DNA from: Wuchereria bancrofti
Taxonomy: Eukaryota > Nematoda > Chromadorea > Rhabditida > Onchocercidae
Reading direction: 5' to 3'
Assembly (NCBI GenBank): GCA_005281725.1
Contig: SSBO01000007.1
Span: 5,793,126 to 5,857,125, forward strand
DNA length: 64,000 bases
The position numbers and the translations under genes were made by a program. How positions within the stretch are numbered: position 1 is the first letter of the stretch; each line of letters begins with the position of its first letter. A model generated the notes under the pieces. The model did no database searches and was not told where the DNA came from. It worked only from the letters and a program-made list of their open reading frames with translations. Below are positions 38,826 through 48,305 of this stretch, one piece after another.

Positions 38826-41763
38826 AAAAGATAATTATAACAAATGTGAAAAAGTTTTTACTAGAAAAATAAATAAAAACGTGGAAAAAAAATTGCTTAA
38901 ATAAATGACTGTAAAAAAATTAATTACTTAAATAAGTAACTGTGTAATAAATGAATTAATTAATGACCAGTTAGTAATAAATTTATCGCATAAATTTTTT
39001 TTAACACTAATAATATTAATCATTAATTATTATCGACAAAATTATCATATTAATATGATATCATATAAAATGAATCATTTAATAGTAATAAATAATTAAA
39101 ATGAATTAAGTAAGAAGTAGTAATTAAAATGAAAAGAAATAAATTTAGAATGAAAATAGTGAAAGAGTTAGAATGTGAGAAATGATGAATCGTTTGTATG
39201 TATAAAATAGGTTGAAAGAGTTGAAGAAATTGTGAAAATTTTTGTCATTGCTATAAATGTACTACCATTACATTCAGAATTTTGAATTAAATCAAAATGA
39301 CATTCCTTCTCTCTCTCTCTCTTTCTCTTTGTTCCTGTTCAGGTTTCTTCCCCTCCCGCTGTTTGCGAAAATGAAAGATAAGATTGAGGCCAAATTAAGT
39401 GTAAAAATGATGATAGAAATTGTTAAAAGTAATGAAATAACATGGATTGAATAATAGAAGAAGAGAATGAATGATGATATGAATTGAGAACTATTAATGA
39501 TAAGGTGATAATTTCAAGCAAATCGTATATATAAATATAGAAAGAGAGATAAATACATTATCATTTATATTATCACTACGTGATATTTTACATCTTATTA
39601 TGTGCAAATACTATCAAATAATAGTACTATCGTTAATAAATTTAGATTGGAAAAATTTTTGATCATTATATAATTTTCTTCATATCTATTTCATTCTCAA
39701 TTTATCATAAATTGTGTCATTCGTTAACTTATGTCATCGATAATCTTTATCAATTCTTATCTTTTCCTATCTCTTCTTTTCACTATCATTATTTGTAACA
39801 TTCTTCTAATGGTGTAGTTGTAACAAATAAAAGTTTAAACTTATATTTAAAATTTTTAAATTGAAATAAAATTTAATTTTGTATGCAAATAAAAAATTCA
39901 AGAGTTTTATGCGTGAAATAATTATATGATATATTTTGAATAAATCAAAATATTTTGCATATTTAGCACTACTTTTTTTTTTTTTTAAAAAAAAAGAATA
40001 AAGATTTGAAAAACTTACGGATCAGCTTTAAGAATTTCCAGTTCATCTTCTTGTTCCATAAGTGACATTTCAGAATCCAAATATGAACCATAATCACCAA
40101 CGCTACCTTCATACTTGTATATTTGTAATGCGGCGTTATTTGGCTATAATAATTTAATCTATTATTATTATTATTATTACTATTATTATCATGATTACTA
40201 CTATTATTATTATTATAAATAATGATTTAATCTATCAATTATTATTATTATTGTAACTGATGATTTAGTCTACTAATTACTATATTATTATTATTGTTAT
40301 TATAACTAATGATTTAATCTATTGATTATTGTATTACTTTAATTATATTATTAATTAATTAATTAAAATAATCGGCAGACTGCCCTCAAAAAAAAGAAGG
40401 AAAAATATAAATACATGCGAAAGTATTATTTGATTACCAAATAACTAATTAAGTCAGTTGTAAACAAACTTGAAATAGCTTATTATAATGGTAAATGATA
40501 TTGTTGTGAACAGTCTATCAAATTTTGATAAGCATAACTTAGGTGGAATAAGATAGAGGGAGAGAGAGAAAAAAAGAAATCTTTTAAAAGAATAATAATA
40601 GTTGAAATAGTAATAACAATAATAGTAATAATAATAAATAAATGACAATAATAATAGCAATAATAAAATAATAATAATAAATAACAACAATAATATTTGT
40701 GTTTATTACTTAGTTATTGCTATTTCTTATTTATTGATTGAATGTTATTTAGAAGGATAAGCAAAAAAAAAAAAAACAAAAATTTTTTTTGGTAGCAATA
40801 ATAAGAAAAGCAGCAATAACAACTAATTAATTAACATTATAATAAAAATAATAATAGTAAAGAATAATAATAAGTACTAATAGTGATTATAATAGTAAAT
40901 GATAATGATAATAATAATAAATCATAATGATAATAATTAATAATAATGATAATAATTATAATAACTAATAATAATGACAGTAATAATATAATAATAATGA
41001 TAATAATAATAACGAATAATAATAAATAATAATAATGACGAATAGTAATAAATAATAATAATAATGTGCCTTATGTGGCGCATGAAGTATACGAACAACT
41101 TCCGGAATAATAATAAATAATAATAATGACGAATAATAATAAATAATAATAATAACGAATAATAATAAATAATAATAATAACGAATAATAATAAATAATA
41201 ATAATGACGAATAATAATAAATAATAATAATAACGAATAATAATAAATAATAATAATAACGAGTAATAATAAATAATAATAATGACGAATAATAAATAAT
41301 AATAATAACGAATAATAATAATAATAATGACGAATAATAATAATATACCTTATGTGGCGCATGAAGTACACGAATAACTTCCGGAATAATAATAAATAAT
41401 AACAATAACGAATAATAATAAATAATAATAATGACGAATAATAATAATAATAATAATAATGACGAATAATAATAAATAATAATAATAACGAATAATAATA
41501 AATAATAATAATGACGAATAATAATAAATAATAATAATAACGAATAATAATAATAATAATGACGAATAATAATAATAATATACCTTATGTGGCGCATGAA
41601 GTACACGAATAACTTCCGGCAATTGTTCACCAATTGGTTGATGAAGTAAAAAGTTATACATTATAGGACGATTTGGCTCCAGGTGTGAGCATGACGTTGT
41701 CGCAAATGGATCCGAATCATTGACATATTGAATGCGACAATTAAGCCTATCTACCATAACCAT
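19264..41763 (-). CDS. fhod-1: FHOD-family formin (main 27-exon model)
   Basis: Formin that nucleates and elongates or bundles actin; FHOD members act in muscle sarcomeres, stress fibres and epidermis. Coding exons in transcript order: 41584-41763, 40019-40143, 34031-34089, 33823-33890, 33612-33717, 32695-32789, 30926-30988, 29810-29921, 29422-29540, 28937-29109, 28246-28386, 27704-27851, 27401-27520, 26922-27053, 26447-26599, 26058-26223, 25600-25722, 25257-25441, 24053-24172, 23698-23922, 23249-23368, 22716-22877, 22098-22288, 21348-21624, 20318-20438, 19881-20033, 19264-19328. They total 3702 nt, 1233 aa. Domains: ubiquitin-like GTPase-binding region about 1-110 ([12 protein letters not shown]); FH3/DID about 110-370 ([40 protein letters not shown]); short FH1 about 655-690 ([12 protein letters not shown]); FH2 about 700-1075 ([30 protein letters not shown]); DAD about 1170-1220 ([19 protein letters not shown]). 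The DAD basic stretch keeps Ser and Thr at positions that are ROCK sites in human FHOD1. Single Ns and one N-run fall in introns. Confidence 0.95.
20755..21347. repeat. ~120-bp degenerate tandem repeat in fhod-1 intron 24, abutting exon 24
   Basis: About four copies share ATATAAATTTTGGATTAATTT, then AAAATGTAGCATACAATTAA, then ATCATTACTAATCTGC, with increasing decay to the left. The last copy runs into the donor of exon 24 (21348), where the terminal motif appears as AATCATTCCTAACTAACCTG. Confidence 0.75.
22315..22560. repeat. ~40-bp tandem repeat in fhod-1 intron 22
   Basis: About five to six copies of a 40-bp unit with the core CAATTTAAATTAAAGAAAAC and a preceding AAGTTTAAGCTTGACTT. The copies differ at a few positions, and the repeat fills most of the intron between exons 22 and 23. 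Confidence 0.85.
24385..24865. repeat. ~35-bp minisatellite in fhod-1 intron 18
   Basis: About fourteen diverged copies of a unit of about 34-36 bp, built from TTCATTATTCAACCGGAATA and CTCCGCACAACTA. Two alternating core variants (CCGGAATACTCCG and CCGTGACACTCCG) suggest an older two-unit period. It is clearly richer in G+C than the rest of the intron. Confidence 0.9.
26680..26708. other. 29-N assembly gap in fhod-1 intron 14
   Basis: A run of 29 Ns between the exons at 26447-26599 and 26922-27053. Both flanking exons and their splice sites are intact. A single N also occurs at 27204, in the next intron. Confidence 0.98.
28409..28566. repeat. (AAT)n microsatellite in fhod-1 intron 10
   Basis: Interrupted AAT trinucleotides with AATAGT and AATGGT variants, immediately upstream on the plus strand of exon 11's acceptor side. 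Confidence 0.9.
30926..30988 (-). CDS. fhod-1: In-frame 63-nt exon inside the formin FH3/DID (possible cassette)
   Basis: The exon is flanked by TTTGCAG and GTAAGC, is in phase 0 on both sides, and encodes 21 residues ([13 protein letters not shown]...ANVW). Skipping it would join LLDSP directly to [13 protein letters not shown]. That matches the spacing of the human FHOD helices between IQWLY and [12 protein letters not shown], so the 21 residues are an insertion relative to vertebrate FHOD. They may be an alternatively spliced cassette. The splice sites are strong and the codons clean. Confidence 0.75.
33285..33518. repeat. (AAT)n microsatellite in fhod-1 intron 5
   Basis: About 230 bases of interrupted AAT/AAC trinucleotides between exons 5 and 6. 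Long open frames (poly-Ile, poly-Tyr) across it are repeat artefacts. Confidence 0.9.
34030..34318. repeat. Tandem duplication of fhod-1 exon 3 around a single N
   Basis: The 144 bases at 34030-34173, comprising exon 3 and its 5' intron flank, recur at 34175-34318 with a single N between (34174), offset 145. The second exon copy would be 34176-34234. It encodes the same residues ([19 protein letters not shown]), but the N hits the first or second base of its donor region. Including both 59-nt copies would break the frame. The copies appear identical, so an assembly artefact is the likeliest explanation. Confidence 0.9.
34946..36798 (-). CDS. fhod-1: Alternative 5' exon of fhod-1: ~617-aa Ser/Asn-rich N-terminus
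   Basis: An open frame of 1853 nt starts at ATG 36798 and runs to a donor AG|GTTTTTC at 34946/34945. It ends in phase 2, exactly what exon 3 (34031-34089) needs, so it reads through as ...KNYHIR then RRNSLVV. An in-frame TAA lies 5' of the ATG with no AG between them, so it cannot be an ordinary in-frame internal exon using that ATG; a separate promoter is implied. It would give a 1749-aa isoform lacking exons 1-2, hence lacking the GTPase-binding region but keeping FH3, FH1, FH2 and DAD. The residues are rich in Ser, Asn, Thr and Lys, with poly-Ser and poly-Asn runs, mixed with ordinary-looking segments such as [18 protein letters not shown] and [17 protein letters not shown]. No known domain recognised. 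An internal acceptor further into this frame is also possible. Confidence 0.7.
37530..37740. repeat. ~73-bp tandem repeat, three copies, in fhod-1 intron 2
   Basis: GGATATATTCGA..AATTGAA..ATCAGTAA..TGA recurs at about 37552, 37626 and 37699 (spacing 74 and 73), each copy preceded by a poly-A run and GAACGAATC or a variant. It lies about 750-950 bases 5' of the alternative first exon on the minus strand, so inside its possible promoter. Confidence 0.85.
40151..40330. repeat. TTA/AAT microsatellite next to fhod-1 exon 2
   Basis: Interrupted ATT trinucleotides begin within about ten bases of the exon 2 acceptor (TTATTATAG) and include repeated ATGATTTA.TCTA segments. A second (AAT)n array lies at about 40587-40690. 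Confidence 0.85.
40836..41582. repeat. Compound AAT-array with embedded copies of the fhod-1 exon 1 tail
   Basis: About 750 bases of AATAATAAT units with regular ACG/ACGAAT interruptions fill the start of fhod-1 intron 1. Inside it, the 40-bp end of exon 1 with its donor (41580-41619) recurs exactly at 41345-41384. A third copy at about 41066-41105 has three changes, one of which turns the donor GT into GC. The order is therefore a higher-order tandem of [exon tail + AAT array] at about 235 and 279 bp spacing. Confidence 0.9.
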
Positions 41764-43574
41764 TTGTGATTCAATTCAAATTTTACAATTTCAGTTTTTG
41801 AATAAATAAAAATTATTTCTTCAGCAAATATTCATAAATAAATCACCGCTGCAATTCTCCTATATCAGTCAGTAATTGAATAATTCTTTTTTTCCTTTCA
41901 AAAAATTTCACGAAGAATAAATTTTCAAAAATTGCAAATGGCGCAAAATGCGCCAAAATCAATTAGCACACAATGGACTAATTCACAAAATATCTGAAAT
42001 AAAATTATAATGTAAGTAATTATGAATATGAAGTGAAAAATGAATTCAAAAGTATAATTATATCGAAAAAGTAAAAAGGAAAAAAAAATTAAATTTCAAC
42101 ACAATTAAAATTTGGCAAAAGTTTGAAAAGTTTAAACATGATACAATCATATGTTCATATCAATATGCAAATGATAAATAGATTTTAATTACTTTTTTAA
42201 ATTTGAATAAGCGAAAACCTATGTTACTACAAAAATAATCATTGAATTTATTTATCACTCATTAACAATGCTACAGAGATATATGAAGGAACAAAAAGTT
42301 TTTCAAATTAAAAATTTTAAAACTTTTTTTTATAGAATTCTTCGAATGGAAAGATCATAATTAATTGCCATTTTAATGAGTGTTTAATGAATTCCTTAAT
42401 TTTTTTCTTTAATTTTAGAAAAAAAAAGGTATTTGTGAAAGAAATGAATAATTAATTTTAAGCTAAATTAGCTAGCAATAATTAATTGATGATTTATTGA
42501 TGGAAAAATAACAGGTTAATATGAATTAAATTAGAGAACTGATATATTATTGCTATATTATTTCACTATCTTTTTTTTACCACATGTAAAATATTTCACT
42601 CTTAAAAACTATTTAAGTCTAAAAAAAAAACATCGCAAAAATAAAAGCACTGATAAAGTTAAAATAAATCATCGAAAAAGAATGTAAATCAACAAAAATT
42701 TTACTAAAATTCACAAATATTCGTTATTTTTTCCTTAATTTTAAAAAAATAAAAATGAAAAATTTTTGCAAAAAAAAAAAAATGAAACATAGAGCATCTG
42801 TTGCTCACATATTGTTTGCTAACAAAAAAAAAAGAAAATTAAAATTAGAATTGGAATTTTTATTTAACTGTAAAGCAATTAATGAAGTTATATTTAAAGC
42901 ATACATTTTCAGTTACTTGAAAAATATGAATCATCACTGATTTTTTCTTTTCAATTTTCTCATCTTTTTTTTTTTTTTTTGAAGATTTGAAAATTATAGA
43001 TTAGATATAGAATAATTTTAACAAAGAGAGAGAGAGAGAAAGAAAGAAAGAAAGAAAAAATATATTGCTGAAAATAATGGTCAATTGATGGAACAACAAT
43101 TATGTTATTAGCAACTAAGGTTACAGTAGCTGATAATTCTTTTTTTTTTTCATTACTTACTGATAAAAAGTAGGATAAATGATTATTTAGACTAAAATGC
43201 TATTTATTGTTTACATTAATAAATTAGCAAATGATGATAAATAAAGAAATAAAATTTGATAAATAGTATGTAATATACATTCTATTTCCTATCATATACA
43301 TCAATGATAGCATCAATCATTCTTTCATTTTTCTTCTTAAAGTCCTAATATCCGCCCGGCGGTGTTAAACACTAAAAATTGGTTGGAATTCCAACGAAAA
43401 ATGTCAAGAAAATTCGATAAAAATGACATAAAATATGTTTTCCATAGCAAAGCTGATGGATACTTCGTTTTTCAAAAAAAAAAAAAAAGAAATGCAAAAA
43501 AAAAATTTTTTTTAAATTTGCAGAAAACTTTGATAACTTTTCGGAAGAAATAGATTAACTATTACCTTGTTACA

Positions 43575-43870
43575 ACGTTGTAATAATATAATGATAACAA
43601 TGATAATAAATAATGATAATAGATAACAATAATAATAAACAATAATAATAATCTATCATTATTATCACTATCACCACCACCACTATCATCATCATCATCA
43701 CCAATATCATAATTGTCACCACCACTCATTATTATTATTATTATCACTATCACGATCGATCACAATTATTACCGTAATTATTAATCACCATCATCGTTAT
43801 CATCAAACAATATCATCACTGTTGTCATTAATCATCATCATCAACATCATTATCATCAATATCATGTTAT
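43575..43870. repeat. AAT/ATC-rich microsatellite tract
   Basis: Mixed AAT, ATC and ACC trinucleotides, with CACCACCACT and ATCATCATC blocks in the middle, in two orientations. Confidence 0.85.
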
Positions 43871-46592
43871 TCATAATAAGTAATAAGTAGGTTGTGGCAA
43901 ATGAAATGATTTTGGTTTCTAGAAAAATTATTTTTTAAAAAAATGAAAAAAAGAAAATCGTCAACGACAATTTAAACAAACAACTACAGTATATAAGCTA
44001 TAACATTTCACCTAATATCAGATATTACTAAGAGTTTTCCGAGAGAGCAATGTATTCTTTACTATTTACAATAAAAAGAATTTGATGGAAAAAGAAGAAT
44101 AAAATTCTTTGAAATTAAACATTTAAAATTAAATAGACAACATTAAAAAGCATTCCGAAATGATTGAATTAAAATAAATTCTATCATTTGATTGATTGAT
44201 AAAAAAAAAAAAAAAAAACGAAATAATGGAAGTTATTCAATGAAAATTAGCCATTAAATATTTCATACCTATTATTTATTTAGATAATAATAAAACTTTG
44301 CAGTATTTGAATTTTAGAATCTGAATTTCAGCATAAATTTTAATAATCATTATTATTAGTCTAAATTTATTACTATTTTTATTACTAAATTTATTACTAT
44401 TATTGTCTAAATTTATTACTATTTAAAATGATGCAAACTTTAGGAAATATTTAAAAGTCAAAATAAAAAAAAATGCATCATTTATTTTGAATGATAACAA
44501 ATCGGCTAAGTGTTTGATATTTTAAAAGCTCAGTTTGAAATGAAATATTTCTAGCACTTAAATACAATGTTTACATTTCTTAATACTCATAATTTAGAGG
44601 AAGAAAAAAAAAAATGAAACTTCCTCAAATAAATTTTGCTCGTCGTACGTGTATATTTTATGAGCTGTGTTAAATTTTGTACAAAACTAAAGCAAATGAA
44701 ATTTCAATTTTCGAATAAATTGTTTTCACTAGAATTAAATTTAAAATTGTATTATTTAGAATTGTTAAAGGATACTGAAATATCGATTATCATTACTTTT
44801 CCTCTTCACTTATTACGAATCCTCCAAAAATGAAGTAATTTCTTCAATTTTATTAAAAAAAAAAAGAAGGACAATGTGATCAAAATGATTGTAAACGTAT
44901 GAATGTTATAACTTTAAGTTAAAATCTAAAGTTTGAAGTCTTCTTTTATGCGTTTAAATTTGATCTTTGCTCTATTACAACATCCATTTGAGATTTATTA
45001 ACTCATATGAAATGGCGCATTTAACTTTTTTAAACTTTAACCACACTAATTAATCAATTGAGAAAATTTGATGGAAACATTTGAAATGCTTTTTTTTTGG
45101 TGGAAAATTTTTCAAAATTTCTAATGTTAAACTATCAGTCAAGCATTCATAAATTTGGCTTACTCATTTGTAATTTGGTCAGTAGTTCTTCTTTTTTTTT
45201 TTTTTTTTTGGAAAAATTTCAAGAAATGTTTTCTAAATAATTTTTTTTTTCCACAAATTTGATTGTTATGATAGAAGATGAATAAAGTTAACAACATGAA
45301 ACGAATAAAAATTTCTGATTAGCCTTAATTTTCGATTGAGTATATTTGGCTTGTTAGCCTAGTTAACAATAAAAATCCACCCATAAAAAAAAATATCCTT
45401 AAATTAATCAATTTCAAAAAAAAAAAATTCCGATATATTATAAGTTTGTCAGTTTGTCTATGATCACTTCATTGTATTTCAAAAAAAAAAAAAAAAAAAA
45501 AAAGGAAAAAAAGACATATTTCGTCGCATCCATAAATTTAATAATATATAATTTACAGATAAAATGAAAATTTGCTCATTTAAAATTTTAATTTCAACTT
45601 ATTTCTATTTCAAATTATCAACAATTTTAGAAAAAGATAAATGTAAGTTATTAATATGTCAAAATATTTCATATATATTATCATTCAAGATTTAAAAAAG
45701 TACAATGCAAAAATTAAATTTGAGATAATAAATCATCATAGGATAATTATTCTTAGGAAAGCACAATTTTTTAATTTCTAAGAAAAAAAAAAACGAAATG
45801 TATTTTTGATCTTTGAAAAAAGATGAAAATAAGAAAAAAAAGAGAGCAAATTTTGTGATACGACGACCAATGCTCAATCAAATAAATAACAAATCACTTT
45901 TTTTTCTTGCTATTTAAAATAAATACTATTTGAAAATGTCAATTGAAAACTGGTTATCCAATTTTTCCTTCTTTTCATTTTTCACTTTTACCTATCTTAA
46001 ATAAATTAAGATTCGATAGACTTTAATAATGCATACAAAATTTAATTTAATAAAATTTAATATTAAATTTAATTCAATATTTGATTAGAAATTTATTAAA
46101 ATGTATTTAATTTGTTTATTTTAGTGATATTTCTTTTTCGTTTTTTTTTTTTGATTATATAAAATATATTCCGAACAGTTTTAGCAAGGGAAAAAAAAAA
46201 TTTTTTTTTTTGCTATTTTTCATTTCTAATCATTCAAATTGATAATTAAATAATAATTTGAATGTTAAGTTATTCTATAATTCTAATATGAATTATATGA
46301 AATTAGGAATGAATAAATTTACGGTGTGATTTTAAAGTGCGAAAAAATGAAAAAAGAAATTATTATTTGGTGAGAATAAAATTAATTTATAAATATGAAA
46401 AGAAATTTTTCAATAATATCAATATTCATCTTTAAATTATAACTTCTGCTTTGAAAAGTCAAAAAAAAATAAAAATTAACTTTTCATTTCTTGCACCTTT
46501 AAGTGCTTATCGTTTTTCTTTTTTAACTCATTAAAATACGTATTGTATAATTAGATAAATTAAAAAAAAGGAAAAAAAATTTTCAAAAAATA

Positions 46593-46727
46593 GAATTGAA
46601 ATTTTCATGAAAAAAACGAAAGAAAAAGAATTGAAATTTTCATGAAAAAAACGAAAGAAAAAGAATTGAAATTTTCATGAAAAAAAACGAAAGAAAAAGA
46701 ATTGAAATTTTCATGAAAAAAAAAAAT
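46593..46727. repeat. 35-bp tandem repeat, four copies
   Basis: AATTGAAATTTTCATGAAAA followed by AAACGAAAGAAAAAG, repeated four times with only changes in the A-run length. The last copy is truncated. Confidence 0.93.
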
Positions 46728-46999
46728 AGGCCTTTCCGGTAATTTGTAAATGCTTATTAGCTATAATCTATGATAGTTATTTTTTTTAAATTTTACTAAA
46801 CTACTATATAATGCTGTTAGCAAATAACTCGTACATTACGGATAATGATAATTTGTACATTCCGGATAATAATAACTTTCACATTCCGGATAATATTCCG
46901 GAATCCATAAGCAATTGCTAGTTTTGACATATAATTTTGGATGCTTAATTGATAGGGAAAAAAAATCTCACAATGATATTACTGTATCAAATATTTTGC

Positions 47000-47372
47000 T
47001 AAATTGCTACAAAAAAAAAGTGATTTTTTATTTTTTTATTACAACTATTAAAACAATCAGACACTTTTCTTTTTTTGCTTCTTTCCTGATAAATTTCCGG
47101 AAATTTTAGTTAAATGGAAAACTGAAATAGCAAAGAAATATAAAAAAATAATAGCAATGAAAAGTAAACGGAGCAAAAAAAAAAATATTGGATTCAAAAT
47201 TTTTTTTAGATTTTTTCTTTTTATCAAACTGTTGAAACAATTTGACTCCTTTTTTTTTTTTCTGAAGAGAGCTTCCTTCCTGATAAATTTCCGGAAATTT
47301 TAGTTAAATAAAAAATTGAAATAGCAAAGAAATAGAAATAAAATAATAGCAAAGAAGTAAAAAGAAACTCTC
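47000..47372. repeat. ~190-bp direct duplication with 16-bp palindromes
   Basis: Two diverged copies are recognisable from the shared TTCCTGATAAATTTCCGG, AATAGCAAAGAAATA and AATAATAGCAA segments. Each contains the perfect palindrome AAATTTCCGGAAATTT (47091-47106 and 47285-47300). Confidence 0.8.
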
Positions 47373-47779
47373 TGCAAATGCTTCTTACAAATAATTAAAG
47401 AAAGAAGGAAGAATTACACTGATTGGAATAGAAAGCAAAAAAGAGAAAAGCAATTTCGAAATTTTTTTCTTCCATTTTTTGAAACTCAAAAATTGCGTAT
47501 TTCGGAAATTTCACATTATGTACTGTTAAAACTAGATTAAAATGAATATTGGAACTGGAAGAAGAGAGAAAAAGAGATAGAAATAATTAAATTATTATAA
47601 TTAAATTACAGCAAACGAATATCAGAATTGCAAAAAAAAAAAAAACGGAAAAAAGAAAAGAAACGGTAAATTTCCGGTTGTTGCATCTGTTAAATTAGTC
47701 ACATTTCATAAATTGATGGAAAATTGAAGATAATTAATTTGATTATAATTCAATGGATAAATAATCAAAATGCAAAAGT

Positions 47780-48305
47780 ATACATACACACACATACACG
47801 TGTCGCTTACATATGTGACATACACATACACGTGTCACTTGCATGTGTCACATACACATCCACTCACATATACATACGAACACATACAGATATACATACA
47901 TATACACGCATGTTCACATGCATATACATACACCCACACATGCATATACACTTATATAAACATGCGCTTACATACACCACACAACATCGACAATATATCA
48001 GATAAAAAAATCTCAGACAATTATTTTTCTTTCATGGCGCAGCGACGTCTGTTGAAGCATGTATGGTACGTGTATGTCTGTGCATATGTCTGTCTGTATG
48101 TATGTGTGTATATGTGCTTATGCGTGTGTGTGTACATACTCAGCGTATGTTCATATCTAATTGTTTAATTGACTTGCATTAAATATGCTCCTACAATAGA
48201 TATTTTTTCATTAAAATAACCTGTCTTATGTGTGTGTGGGTGTATGTGCGTGGGTGTATGTGTGTATGTGCGTAGGTGTACGTGTATATGTGCGTGGGTG
48301 TACAG
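47780..48305. repeat. CA-rich arm, unique core, TG-rich arm
   Basis: The left arm (about 47780-47990) is built from TACACA, TACATA and CACGTGTCAC-type units. The right arms (about 48058-48150 and 48228-48303) are built from TGTATG/TGCGTG, the reverse complement in kind. Between them, 47991-48057 is unique and contains a G+C-rich ATGGCGCAGCGACGTCTG. A single strand could form a long imperfect hairpin. Confidence 0.7.

Noticed and set aside
40937..41763. Ile/Tyr/Leu-rich open frames over intron 1 of fhod-1
   Set aside because: They read AAT repeats; only the part before the donor at 41584 is exon 1.
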